A stretch of 42,933 bases of DNA from Clostridia bacterium BRH_c25 (GTDB lineage Bacteria; Bacillota_A; Clostridia; Lutisporales; Lutisporaceae), in NCBI GenBank assembly GCA_001515955.1, contig LOES01000029.1:1-42933 (forward strand), read 5' to 3'. Below are positions 8,607 to 16,406 of this stretch, piece after piece. The translations under genes and the position numbers were made by a program. The notes under the pieces are model-generated. The model saw nothing but the letters and a program-made list of their open reading frames with translations. It did not search any database and was not told where the DNA came from. Within the stretch, counting starts at the first letter, position 1; each line of letters starts with the position of its first letter.

Positions 8607-9470
8607 CCTCCTGAAATATTCATCCTTATAGCCGTATTCGTAATTCATCGCCTTTTCTATCTCCTGCAGGAGCCTTTGCTTATCCTGAGGCAAGGTTCCT
8701 GCAAGAGCAAGATAGTTGGATGCATGATTGCTTCTGAAAACACAATTATTCAAATTCAGCTTCTCAATAAGAAGCCTTGTTTCCTCAATTACTTCTCTTG
8801 GATTCAACAGCTCAAACTCACCCTTTTCAAGCTGCTGTTCCATATCAGTTCCCGGTTCTATCAGAAGAGTAAGCAGTCCTAAATAATGTGGGTCTATTTC
8901 ATTTATTACCTTAACAGACTCCAGGGCATGCTCCTTCCATTGAGCTTTTCCGCCTAATCCGGAAATCAATGTCATGGAAAGCTTTATACCTGAGCTTATG
9001 AGCTTTTTACCTGCTTCAATCATTTCCAGCGATGTGACACCCTTTCTGATGTTTCTCAGGATTTCGTCACTTCCTGATTCCAAGCCCATATAGGCTATCC
9101 CAAGACCAAGCCTCTTTAATTCTTTTAGCTCCTCGTCGGATTTACGCAGTATATCCTTGGGACTGCTGTATATTCCCACCCTTTCACATTCAGGCATAAT
9201 CTCACTGATTTTCAAAAGTATCCTTTTCAGATCCTCGGTTTTCATTGCCAGAGCATTCCCATCAGCCAGGAAAACCCTGTCCACACTTCTGTAATGCCTC
9301 CTGCCGTCTTCAATATCTGCAAGTACTTCCTCCACATCTCTGATCCTGAACTTTTTATCCTTATACATACTGCAGAATGTGCATTTATTATGGGAACATC
9401 CTATAGTAGCCTGAATTATCAAGCTCTGCGCTTCACTTGGCGGCCTGTATATGCTTCCTTCATATTTCAT
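8601..9470 (-). CDS. Radical SAM protein
   Basis: The 289-residue protein belongs to the radical SAM superfamily and should bind a 4Fe-4S cluster and S-adenosylmethionine. The cluster motif reads CSHNKCTFC (about residues 20-28), which is CX4CX2C rather than the common CX3CX2C. Downstream are a GLESGSDEILRNIRKG motif and a GLGGKAQWKEHA SAM-binding stretch. It starts with MKYEGSIYRPPSEA, typical of a Firmicutes radical SAM group of unknown reaction. The ATG overlaps the end of htrA (TAATAATG, two bases after the stop) without a strong ribosome binding site, so translation is probably coupled to htrA. The reaction is unknown. Confidence 0.88.
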   Translation of the reverse strand: MKYEGSIYRPPSEAQSLIIQATIGCSHNKCTFCSMYKDKKFRIRDVEEVLADIEDGRRHYRSVDRVFLADGNALAMKTEDLKRILLKISEIMPECERVGIYSSPKDILRKSDEELKELKRLGLGIAYMGLESGSDEILRNIRKGVTSLEMIEAGKKLISSGIKLSMTLISGLGGKAQWKEHALESVKVINEIDPHYLGLLTLLIEPGTDMEQQLEKGEFELLNPREVIEETRLLIEKLNLNNCVFRSNHASNYLALAGTLPQDKQRLLQEIEKAMNYEYGYKDEYFRRL

Positions 9471-9472
9471 TA

Positions 9473-10642
9473 TTATTCACTGCTTTCACGTAGTTTTACA
9501 GAAACCGTTTTATAGTCATCCAACTGATCGAATATTTCAACCTGCACCGTATCTCCAACCTTATGATTTTTTATAGCCTCAATCAGCTCTTCTATAGTTG
9601 TCATCTTCTTGCCGTCCATCTTTGTTATTATATCGCCCTTCTTGATACCAGCCCTTTCAGCACCACTGAAGGCTATAACTTCCATTACATAAACTCCCTG
9701 AGGTACATTGTTCTGCTCCGCAAGCTCCTTGGTTATTGTTTGACCGCTTATGCCAAGATATGGTCTTGCTACCTTCTTATTGGTTATTATCTCCTGAATA
9801 ATAGGATTTGCTTCATTTATCGGTATGGCGAAGCCCATGCCTTCGACTGTGGTTTGAGCAAACTTTATTGTATTGATGCCTATAACCTTTCCTTCACTGT
9901 TTACCAATGCTCCACCGCTGTTGCCGGGATTAATGGCTGCATCAGTCTGAATAAGCTTTATGGAGTTATCTCCAACACTGACTTTTCTGTTTAGCCCGCT
10001 TATTATTCCCGCAGTGACTGAGCCGGCATATTCCGTACCCATCGGACTGCCTATGGCAACTGCAAGCTCTCCCACTTCAAGCTTTGATGAGTCTCCAAGC
10101 TCCGCAGCAACAAGGTTTGCCGGGTCTACCTTTATTACTGCAAGGTCTGTCTGGGGATCGCGTCCTACAACAGTTGCTTCCAGCTCTTTTCCATCCTGGA
10201 GTATTACCGTTATATCCTTAACACCTTCTACAACATGATTGTTGGTAACTATGTGCCCCTGATTGTCGATAATGATTCCGGAGCCTGTTCCGGTACCCTC
10301 ATACACCCTTCCAAAGTAGTCTTTTGCTCTTGTTTTCAGGCTTATTGCGACGATTGAAGGTGATACCTTCTTGGCAATTGGTACAACCGGTGATACTGCT
10401 TCACTATATACTATCTTGGTATTCTCTGCGCCTGCTGCATATACCTTGTTTGCATTATTCCCAAGATCCGGAAAGAAGTTATCCATTCCATAGCCGAAAA
10501 TAGTACCTATTCCAAGTCCGGCAGCAAGCACCATCGCAATAAACTTCCTTGGGCTTTTTTCCGGCTTCCTTTCAATAACTTCCCTATAAAAAGGATTGTT
10601 CATTTCATTGTTTTCTTTATTATCGTCAAAAAATTCATTCAT
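9473..10642 (-). CDS. htrA: HtrA/DegP-type serine protease, membrane-anchored
   Basis: The 389-residue protein is an HtrA-type quality-control protease. It has a cytoplasmic N-terminus, one membrane helix (about 34-52), a trypsin-like domain (about 85-285) and one PDZ domain (about 290-385). The catalytic triad is intact: His136 (TNNHVV), Asp166 (DPQTDLAVI) and Ser242 (NPGNSGGAL). It starts at an ATG behind AAGGAGG. It lies just downstream of a two-component system on the same strand, which often controls such genes in Bacillota; a shared transcript is possible because the gap is 85 bases. The radical SAM gene follows with a two-base gap. Confidence 0.95.
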   Translation of the reverse strand: MNEFFDDNKENNEMNNPFYREVIERKPEKSPRKFIAMVLAAGLGIGTIFGYGMDNFFPDLGNNANKVYAAGAENTKIVYSEAVSPVVPIAKKVSPSIVAISLKTRAKDYFGRVYEGTGTGSGIIIDNQGHIVTNNHVVEGVKDITVILQDGKELEATVVGRDPQTDLAVIKVDPANLVAAELGDSSKLEVGELAVAIGSPMGTEYAGSVTAGIISGLNRKVSVGDNSIKLIQTDAAINPGNSGGALVNSEGKVIGINTIKFAQTTVEGMGFAIPINEANPIIQEIITNKKVARPYLGISGQTITKELAEQNNVPQGVYVMEVIAFSGAERAGIKKGDIITKMDGKKMTTIEELIEAIKNHKVGDTVQVEIFDQLDDYKTVSVKLRESSE

Positions 10643-10727
10643 ATCTTTTTCCTCCTTGCAGGTGAATTTGAATTATATTCTAAATATAACCCAAAGTTTT
10701 GAACAGAATATGAACAAATTGTAAACT

Positions 10728-12140
10728 TTATGCTTTTTTAATCGTAAAAGTAAATTTAATGAAGCCTTCTCCGCTGGAAACCCAAATCTTTTCATCCAAC
10801 TGGCTTATTATCTCCTTTACAATGGCAAGACCCAATCCATAACCGCCTTTGTACAATCCTCTGGAGGCATCCCCCTTATGGAACCTTTCCCAAACTCTGT
10901 TAAGCTCCTCAGAACTTATAGCTGCTCCGGTATTGGTAACCTCCAGGCTTATACTCTTCCCTTTTTCTATGGTCCTTATCTCTATGCTTCCCTTTTCCGG
11001 TGTAAATTTCACAGCATTATCAATAAGATTGGAAAGCACTCTTTCAATAAGTCCCTGATCTGACAATACGAAGCTTTTCTCTTCAAACATACTGAAGGTT
11101 ACATTAAGCTTCTTTTCAGTTATTCCTTTTTCGTAAGCAATCAGCTTTCTTCTTATTGTTTCGTTAAGTTCAAAGGCTTCCATCCTGATTTTCAGCCTTC
11201 CCTGCTGCATATTGCTGAGCTCCAGAAGTTCATTCGTTATTTTGATTAACCTTTTGCTCTCATCCAATACTATATTCAGGTAATGTTCTCTCTTATCCTC
11301 CGGAATAGTGCCGTCAACTATGCCCTCAATAAAGCCTCTTATGGAGGTCATAGGTGAGCGCAGGTCATGGGATATGTTGGCTATAAGGTTCCTCCTGTTC
11401 TCCTCAATCTTCTCCAAGGACTCCGCCATGTTGTTGAAGCTCCTGCCCAATTCCTCAATCTCATCTCCCGTGCTTATATCCAGGCGCTTCTGAAACTCTC
11501 CTCCGGCAATAACCTTGGCTGCCTCGCTGATTTCTCTTAAAGGATTTGAAATCCTTCTGATCTGTATATATAGAATTCCATAAGCAACAGCTACAGAAAC
11601 AAGAATAGCCCACAAAGCCAGTTTATATGCCTCCCTGAAGCTTTCCTGTATCTCCATAAGGGAGGCATGAACCAACACCCCTCCTGAAAATCTGTTATTG
11701 ACAAAAACAGGATAGCCAACTGTCAGGGAAGGCTCACTCAGCATCCCTCCAAAGCTGCCCCTTGACTCTATGCTTTCTCCCTTTGCCAGGTAATTCAGCT
11801 TCGCTTCCTCCAGCTTTTTACCCAGAAGCTTTTCCTCGTTGGATCCGGACACTGCAACTATAGTTCCCTCGCTGTTGACCACCCATATATGTGCATTAAG
11901 AAATTTGTCCAGTACCTGCAGGTCGTTTATAAGGCTCCTGGAATTGTGATTCCCCACGTATAGAACCGCAGCAGCTTCCTGGGCTACCTTTCTGCCCTGC
12001 TCATATAAAAGCTCTTTTCTGTTTTCAACAAAATACTGGTCCAATAACCTGAGAAGTGTCAAGGCCAATATTGCAAAACCGGTTATTATTGCTATACCGT
12101 AAGTGATAAACAACTTTTTCCGTATGCTGGTTCTCATCAT
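10728..12140 (-). CDS. Sensor histidine kinase, HAMP-HisKA-HATPase
   Basis: This 470-residue membrane kinase should phosphorylate the adjacent OmpR-type regulator. The layout is a membrane helix (about 10-32), an extracellular sensor of about 140 residues, a second helix (about 174-193), HAMP, HisKA with the phosphoacceptor in NISHDLRSPMTS (about 258-269), and HATPase_c with the N box NLIDNAVKFTP and G box GYGLGLAIVKEI. Key residues look intact. The start codons (ATG ATG) overlap the end of the regulator gene, with GAGGTG inside the latter serving as ribosome binding site. The signal is unknown; the htrA neighbour hints at cell-envelope stress, which is inference. Confidence 0.94.
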   Translation of the reverse strand: MMRTSIRKKLFITYGIAIITGFAILALTLLRLLDQYFVENRKELLYEQGRKVAQEAAAVLYVGNHNSRSLINDLQVLDKFLNAHIWVVNSEGTIVAVSGSNEEKLLGKKLEEAKLNYLAKGESIESRGSFGGMLSEPSLTVGYPVFVNNRFSGGVLVHASLMEIQESFREAYKLALWAILVSVAVAYGILYIQIRRISNPLREISEAAKVIAGGEFQKRLDISTGDEIEELGRSFNNMAESLEKIEENRRNLIANISHDLRSPMTSIRGFIEGIVDGTIPEDKREHYLNIVLDESKRLIKITNELLELSNMQQGRLKIRMEAFELNETIRRKLIAYEKGITEKKLNVTFSMFEEKSFVLSDQGLIERVLSNLIDNAVKFTPEKGSIEIRTIEKGKSISLEVTNTGAAISSEELNRVWERFHKGDASRGLYKGGYGLGLAIVKEIISQLDEKIWVSSGEGFIKFTFTIKKA

Positions 12141-12817
12141 CTCACCTCAAATTTGTAGCCTACTCCCCAGACGGTTTTTATCTCCCATCTGTCCGCTTCA
12201 TCAGTGAATTTTTCCCTTAGTCTTTTCACATGGACATCCACTGTCCTGGAATCACCCATGAAATCGTAACCCCAGAGCTTTTCCAGCAGCTGCTCTCTCG
12301 TGAAAACCTGATTTGGGTGGCTTGCAAGAAAATAGAACAGCTCCAGCTCTTTAGGCGGTATATCCGCTTTTTTTCCCTGGTATGTAATACTGTAATCACT
12401 TTTATTTATCACAAGCTGAGGGTAGACGATTTCTTCACTTGTTCCATCGGAGCTCATGGTCCTCCTGAGTACTGCCTTGACTCTGGCTGTAAGCTCCTTG
12501 GGTTCAAAGGGCTTTACCAGATAATCATCGGCTCCCAGCTCCAATCCCAGCACTTTGTCAAAGGTCTCTCCTCTTGCAGTAAGCATAATAATCGGGATAC
12601 TGCTCACCTTCCTTATTTGCCTGCAGATCTCATATCCATCCATTTCAGGCAGCATTATATCCAGTATGACAAGATCCGGGGTCCAGGAACGGAACTCATC
12701 AAGGGCTGCCCTGCCGGAGTATACCGTCTTTACCTCGTACATCTCCTTCTCCAGATACAGCCTTATAAGATCCGCTATATTGCAGTCATCGTCAACAACC
12801 AGTACTCTTCCCTTCAT
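12137..12817 (-). CDS. OmpR-family response regulator
   Basis: About 226 residues: an N-terminal receiver with the acidic pair in VVDDD, the phosphoacceptor Asp in LVILDIMLP and the conserved Lys in KPFEP, then a winged-helix DNA-binding domain ending in a typical SRTVDVHVKRLREKF recognition region. I place the start at the ATG at 12815-12817 because GGTGGGG lies six bases upstream; the in-frame GTG four codons earlier is part of that ribosome binding site. The kinase gene overlaps its 3' end by four bases, so the two form one transcription and translation unit. Confidence 0.95.
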   Translation of the reverse strand: MKGRVLVVDDDCNIADLIRLYLEKEMYEVKTVYSGRAALDEFRSWTPDLVILDIMLPEMDGYEICRQIRKVSSIPIIMLTARGETFDKVLGLELGADDYLVKPFEPKELTARVKAVLRRTMSSDGTSEEIVYPQLVINKSDYSITYQGKKADIPPKELELFYFLASHPNQVFTREQLLEKLWGYDFMGDSRTVDVHVKRLREKFTDEADRWEIKTVWGVGYKFEVR

Positions 12818-12885
12818 ATCAATCCCCACCGTTTCAGAGTATATTAAGTATTATGATACATCAACAGCAGTTAATAGACAACCTC

Positions 12886-12915
12886 GACAAAAAAAACAGG
12901 CCGAAAACCTGTTTT
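12886..12915 (-). terminator. Intrinsic terminator after the LiaF-like gene
   Basis: On the minus strand, AAAACAGG and CCTGTTTT (8-bp stem) flank a 7-base loop and run into a tract of eight T residues, just past the stop of the 12919-13422 gene and before the regulator gene. It separates the two transcripts. Confidence 0.85.
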
Positions 12916-12918
12916 AAT

Positions 12919-13422
12919 CTACTGCCTCGAGCTGGAGCCCTTTGCTGCCAGTATATATAATCCTATGAGAATCAGCACCACCGGAATCACCGTATTGTAA
13001 TTCAACCACGTCAATATGCCGCCGAACACTACCATTACGAAAGACACCACCGCGACCATTGTAAGTATGAACACAGGTATCAGCAGCCCTTTTTGCCTTG
13101 TGCCGAATAAGTACAGCTGTGCCAAACCAATAGCTACAGCCAATATATAAACCGGCCAGGTATACTCTGCGAACCTCCAGTTGGTAAAGGTCTCAAAGAA
13201 AAACAACGTGCCTATGGTAGTCAGTATCCCTCCGGGCACTAATAGCCCTGCATTTCTGCCGGACATAAAAAAGCTTGCCTCAAAAATCAAGCCGGGTATA
13301 AGCACAAAAATCGGCCAGAAGCTTCCCATACTGAAAAAGTTGAAATTGAAGAACTGGTTCGAAAAAAGCAGGCATCCTGCCAGTATAAGCGCTGTCCCCA
13401 AGTAGATATTGCGTTTGTCCAT
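12919..13422 (-). CDS. LiaF-like/DUF5668 integral membrane protein
   Basis: The protein has about 167 residues and six hydrophobic segments. I use the ATG at 13420-13422, which has a perfect GGAGG seven bases upstream; an in-frame earlier start lacks one. The first two helices (YLGTALILAGCLLF and SFWPIFVLIPGLIF) follow the pattern of the LiaF N-terminal/DUF5668 membrane module, but the soluble C-terminal LiaF domain is absent. LiaF proteins restrain cell-envelope two-component systems. The kinase/regulator pair lies directly downstream, separated by a terminator, so a link is possible but unproven. Confidence 0.7.
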   Translation of the reverse strand: MDKRNIYLGTALILAGCLLFSNQFFNFNFFSMGSFWPIFVLIPGLIFEASFFMSGRNAGLLVPGGILTTIGTLFFFETFTNWRFAEYTWPVYILAVAIGLAQLYLFGTRQKGLLIPVFILTMVAVVSFVMVVFGGILTWLNYNTVIPVVLILIGLYILAAKGSSSRQ

Positions 13423-13550
13423 TCTAAAACCTCCAAAATAATACAATTATTTCCTGTTCATTAATCTATACGCAAAATATCTGCAAAGGTCTGAGTTTAA
13501 AATAGCAAAATGATCAGCAGCTGCATAAATTGATAAGAGGGGGTGCTAAC

Positions 13551-13844
13551 ATGTATGATGAACTGCACACGCACAACTATGAGGGCAAGACCAGCAAGGC
13601 CGCCGGACATATCCACGATTTTTCCGGGATTTCCACCAAAAATCCTGATTTTGGCGGGCATGTCCACTATATTTCCGGTTATACCACCGAGAACAGCGAC
13701 CATGTACACTATTACTCGATAGTAACCAGCCCTGACATTGAGGTGGAAGGCGGACATATGCATTTCTTCCAGAGTATAACCACCTTGGACAGCGGCCATT
13801 ATCATTTAGTATATGGCAACACCACCGTATATACTGACTATTAA
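13551..13844 (+). CDS. YmaF family histidine-rich protein
   Basis: The 97-residue protein starts at the ATG at 13551, behind AGAGGGGGTG; an earlier in-frame start has none. It consists of about five copies of a 15-25-residue unit centred on HxH followed by a short spacer and a Thr: HTH, GHIH, GHVH, DHVH, GHMH and GHYH. This matches the YmaF family of endospore formers, whose function is unknown. The regularly spaced histidines could bind metal ions, which is inference. There is no signal peptide. It is monocistronic, with a strong terminator directly after it. Confidence 0.8.
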   Translation: MYDELHTHNYEGKTSKAAGHIHDFSGISTKNPDFGGHVHYISGYTTENSDHVHYYSIVTSPDIEVEGGHMHFFQSITTLDSGHYHLVYGNTTVYTDY

Positions 13845-13847
13845 AAA

Positions 13848-13920
13848 TGCCAGAAGCCACTGTCTGCCAGTTATCCTTATAATACTGGCCAATTGTGGTT
13901 CCTGGCACTTTTTTATTATT
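13848..13920. terminator. Bidirectional terminator between ymaF-like and dapA-like genes
   Basis: A long interrupted stem pairs TGCCAG-AGCCAC-TGCCAG with CTGGCC-GTGGTT-CTGGCA around an AT-rich loop. Six T residues follow on the plus strand and five on the minus strand. It can end both the plus-strand YmaF transcript and the minus-strand catabolic operon. Confidence 0.8.
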
Positions 13921-13926
13921 AGCTAA

Positions 13927-14820
13927 TTATTTTGCATATTGTGAGTAATACTTTTTAATTGTATCCATTATCGCATCATCCGCTTCCCTGGAGATCATAC
14001 CAAAAGGCTTGCGACATGGCCCTACCGGCTGTCCAATCAGGTTAGCCGCTCTCTTTACAATAGAGTTGGGATTGCCATATTTAAAACAATCTCTGATCGG
14101 ACGAATTGAGTCTTGGGCTTCCCTAGCCTTCTCAAAATTCCCTTCAGCCCAGTATTTGTAAATACTGACCATTATCTCCGGCAGAATATTGGCTACTGCT
14201 GTAATACCACCCTTTCCGCCCGCCATCAATGTCCATAGAATCAAGGAATCATTACCGGATAAAACCGAGAAGGTTTCTTTATCTGTGCTTTCAATATATC
14301 TTAATATATTATCAAAGTTTCCCCCGCTATCCTTGACTCCTGCAATATTTTTGAAGTTCGCTGCCAGCCTGGCCACTGTTGTATATTCCAGATTGTTGCC
14401 TGTTCTTGCAGGCATGTTATACAGTACAATGGGTATGTATACTGACTGTGCCAGTGCTGAGTAGTGCTCATATATCTCCAACTGGTTGATGGCGGCAAAG
14501 TATGGAGAAATAACAGAAAGAACATCAATTCCTATTTCCTGTGCCTTCTGTGAAAGCTCAATAGTGTCTTTTGTTCCTATGCAGCCTGTTCCCGCATATA
14601 CCGGTACACGGCCTCCCGCTTCCTCCACAAACAGCTTCATGATTCTTACTTTCTCTTCTATACTCATTATGTAGGCTTCTCCGTTGGTTCCCAAACAGAA
14701 AATCCCACTTGCTCCTGCATTAATCTGCCTGTTTATCTGCTTTCTTAATTCAACTTCGTTGATTGTGCCATCCTCAAACATCGGTGTGGCCATTGCAGGA
14801 ATAATTCCACCTATATTCAT
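13927..14820 (-). CDS. DapA/N-acetylneuraminate-lyase family aldolase or dehydratase
   Basis: This 297-residue TIM-barrel enzyme belongs to the class I lyase family that includes dihydrodipicolinate synthase, N-acetylneuraminate lyase and 2-keto-3-deoxy-sugar-acid aldolases. The Schiff-base lysine is Lys163 (GVKDSGG) and the catalytic tyrosine is Tyr134 (LYNMPARTG). The substrate loop reads GTNGEAY rather than the GTTGE of true DapA. It is the last gene of a leftward catabolic operon, not next to lysine genes, so a 2-keto acid lyase role in carbon use is more likely than lysine synthesis. The start has a GAAGGGGTGAG site. The substrate is unknown. Confidence 0.85.
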   Translation of the reverse strand: MNIGGIIPAMATPMFEDGTINEVELRKQINRQINAGASGIFCLGTNGEAYIMSIEEKVRIMKLFVEEAGGRVPVYAGTGCIGTKDTIELSQKAQEIGIDVLSVISPYFAAINQLEIYEHYSALAQSVYIPIVLYNMPARTGNNLEYTTVARLAANFKNIAGVKDSGGNFDNILRYIESTDKETFSVLSGNDSLILWTLMAGGKGGITAVANILPEIMVSIYKYWAEGNFEKAREAQDSIRPIRDCFKYGNPNSIVKRAANLIGQPVGPCRKPFGMISREADDAIMDTIKKYYSQYAK

Positions 14821-14839
14821 GTACTCACCCCTTCTTTAC

Positions 14840-16375
14840 TTATAGAATCATCTCTTTCATATACTCAGCCTGCGAATCAGGATAGTCAATTCTCATATGT
14901 GTTCCGCGGCTTTCTCTCCTAAGCAAGGCAGCCTGTATCATTAGCATTATTGAAACAACAATATGATAGGTTTCCGAATCCTTTTTCAAATCATCTGTTT
15001 TTAAAAGCTCTGCCAAAGCATTAAAAGCGTTTTGCAGGTCCTCGCCATTTCTATAAATACCCAGTACCTTTACTGCCAGATCTCTGGCTAGTGGAACATA
15101 AGTTTTAAATATCTCCTTGTTTTCCGCATACTCTACAGGGAATTCTCTTATATCTGTGATACTTTTATTTTTCATAATTCCCTCTGCACATAAAAGTCCG
15201 GACAGTGTTGCCTGACTTGCAGCATTTCCCGCACAACGACAAGCACCGTGAACCCCGCCACAGGCTTCGCCCACTGCATAAAACCCCTCTACAGAGGACT
15301 CATAATTTTCATCAACATATATACCCCCGGAAAAGCTGTGCGCCATGGGACCGACTTCAACTGTCTCCTTATTGGGATCAACGCCATTTTCCATCAGCCT
15401 GTTGTAGAACCATGGATACCCCTTCAAAACCTCCTGAGAAATATGTCTTAAATCTACAAAGGCGCCTCCGTGAGGTGTACCTTTTCCTGCATCAACTTGT
15501 TTCCATATTTCCTTATTAATCAATGTCTTGGGTGAGCCGGCCTCTCCCTCTGGTCTAACCTTCAGCATAAATCTTTCACCCTCTGCATTAAGAAGGTATG
15601 CTCCCTCGCCCAGCATAGCCGTAGGACAGGGTTCACCAACTGCCCCCTCCGGGCTCAATACGACCATTGGTTCATATTCCAGAAATTCGATGTCTACCAG
15701 CTTTGCTCCTGCAATTTTGGCAATAGCAAGGGTCTCTCCCTTTATATCCTGTGGGTAGGTGGATTTCCCAAAAAGATTTCCTACTCCTCCCCAGGCCGCA
15801 ACCACCACCGGTGCATAAGCATTAAAAAGCCCGCCCCGGTCATCTTTTACAGTAATCCCATAGACTTTTCCGTCTTGTGTAAGGACCTTTACACACTGAC
15901 AACCCCTATGTATTTCCACTCCGCTACCCTCAAGCTTTTTTACCATTTTCCCGATTATTTCCACACCAATTAAATTTGTCGTGCAGCAAAGAGATCGGGG
16001 ATAGGTGTGCCCTGAAACATGGCGAAGCTTTGTTGCTCCATCTTTTTCCTTTGCAAATTCAACATCCCATCTTTTTAAGAGCTCATATCCTCTATATGTA
16101 TTGGACGTCATACTCTCTACCAGTTTCTTATTATTAATTTCATAACCTGCATATATCATATCCTCAAAATACTGCTGTGGTGTATCCCCGTAAATATTAT
16201 CCGGAAGTACGAAGTTTATTGCAGCAATATAAGGAGTGCCCCCATAGGCCATCGTATACAATGCAATGTTCGTTTCCCCCAGTTCATACAGTCTTGCTGC
16301 GGTAGCAAGGGCAGCAAGACCAGAGCCTACAATAATTACATCATGCTTTATCATTTTCGTTATGACCCCCAGCAT
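14840..16375 (-). CDS. FAD-dependent oxidoreductase, fumarate reductase/aspartate oxidase-like flavoprotein
   Basis: The 511-residue soluble flavoprotein has an N-terminal dinucleotide motif (IIVGSGLAALATAARLYELG) and the family's C-terminal signature YAVGEACGGVHGACRCAGNAASQATLSG, in which the HGAxR arginine and GN needed for FAD and dicarboxylate handling are present. A TYPRSLC motif and SFSGGIYVDE fit the fumarate reductase/succinate dehydrogenase/L-aspartate oxidase group. No membrane or iron-sulfur partner subunits are nearby and there is no signal peptide. It may therefore oxidise or reduce a small acid made in this operon, which is inference. AGGA precedes the first ATG; a second ATG seven codons on is possible. 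Confidence 0.82.
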   Translation of the reverse strand: MLGVITKMIKHDVIIVGSGLAALATAARLYELGETNIALYTMAYGGTPYIAAINFVLPDNIYGDTPQQYFEDMIYAGYEINNKKLVESMTSNTYRGYELLKRWDVEFAKEKDGATKLRHVSGHTYPRSLCCTTNLIGVEIIGKMVKKLEGSGVEIHRGCQCVKVLTQDGKVYGITVKDDRGGLFNAYAPVVVAAWGGVGNLFGKSTYPQDIKGETLAIAKIAGAKLVDIEFLEYEPMVVLSPEGAVGEPCPTAMLGEGAYLLNAEGERFMLKVRPEGEAGSPKTLINKEIWKQVDAGKGTPHGGAFVDLRHISQEVLKGYPWFYNRLMENGVDPNKETVEVGPMAHSFSGGIYVDENYESSVEGFYAVGEACGGVHGACRCAGNAASQATLSGLLCAEGIMKNKSITDIREFPVEYAENKEIFKTYVPLARDLAVKVLGIYRNGEDLQNAFNALAELLKTDDLKKDSETYHIVVSIMLMIQAALLRRESRGTHMRIDYPDSQAEYMKEMIL

Positions 16376-16406
16376 TTTTTCCTATATTATGTTTAATCTT
16401 TCATAT

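Noticed and set aside
13497..13908. Minus-strand frames of 102 and 120 codons opposite the YmaF gene
   Set aside because: They are antisense to the HxH-repeat gene, which has a good ribosome binding site and a family match.
13927..14820. True DapA of lysine synthesis
   Set aside because: The loop reads GTNGE rather than GTTGE, no lysine genes are near, and it closes a TRAP-linked catabolic operon; left as family-level call.
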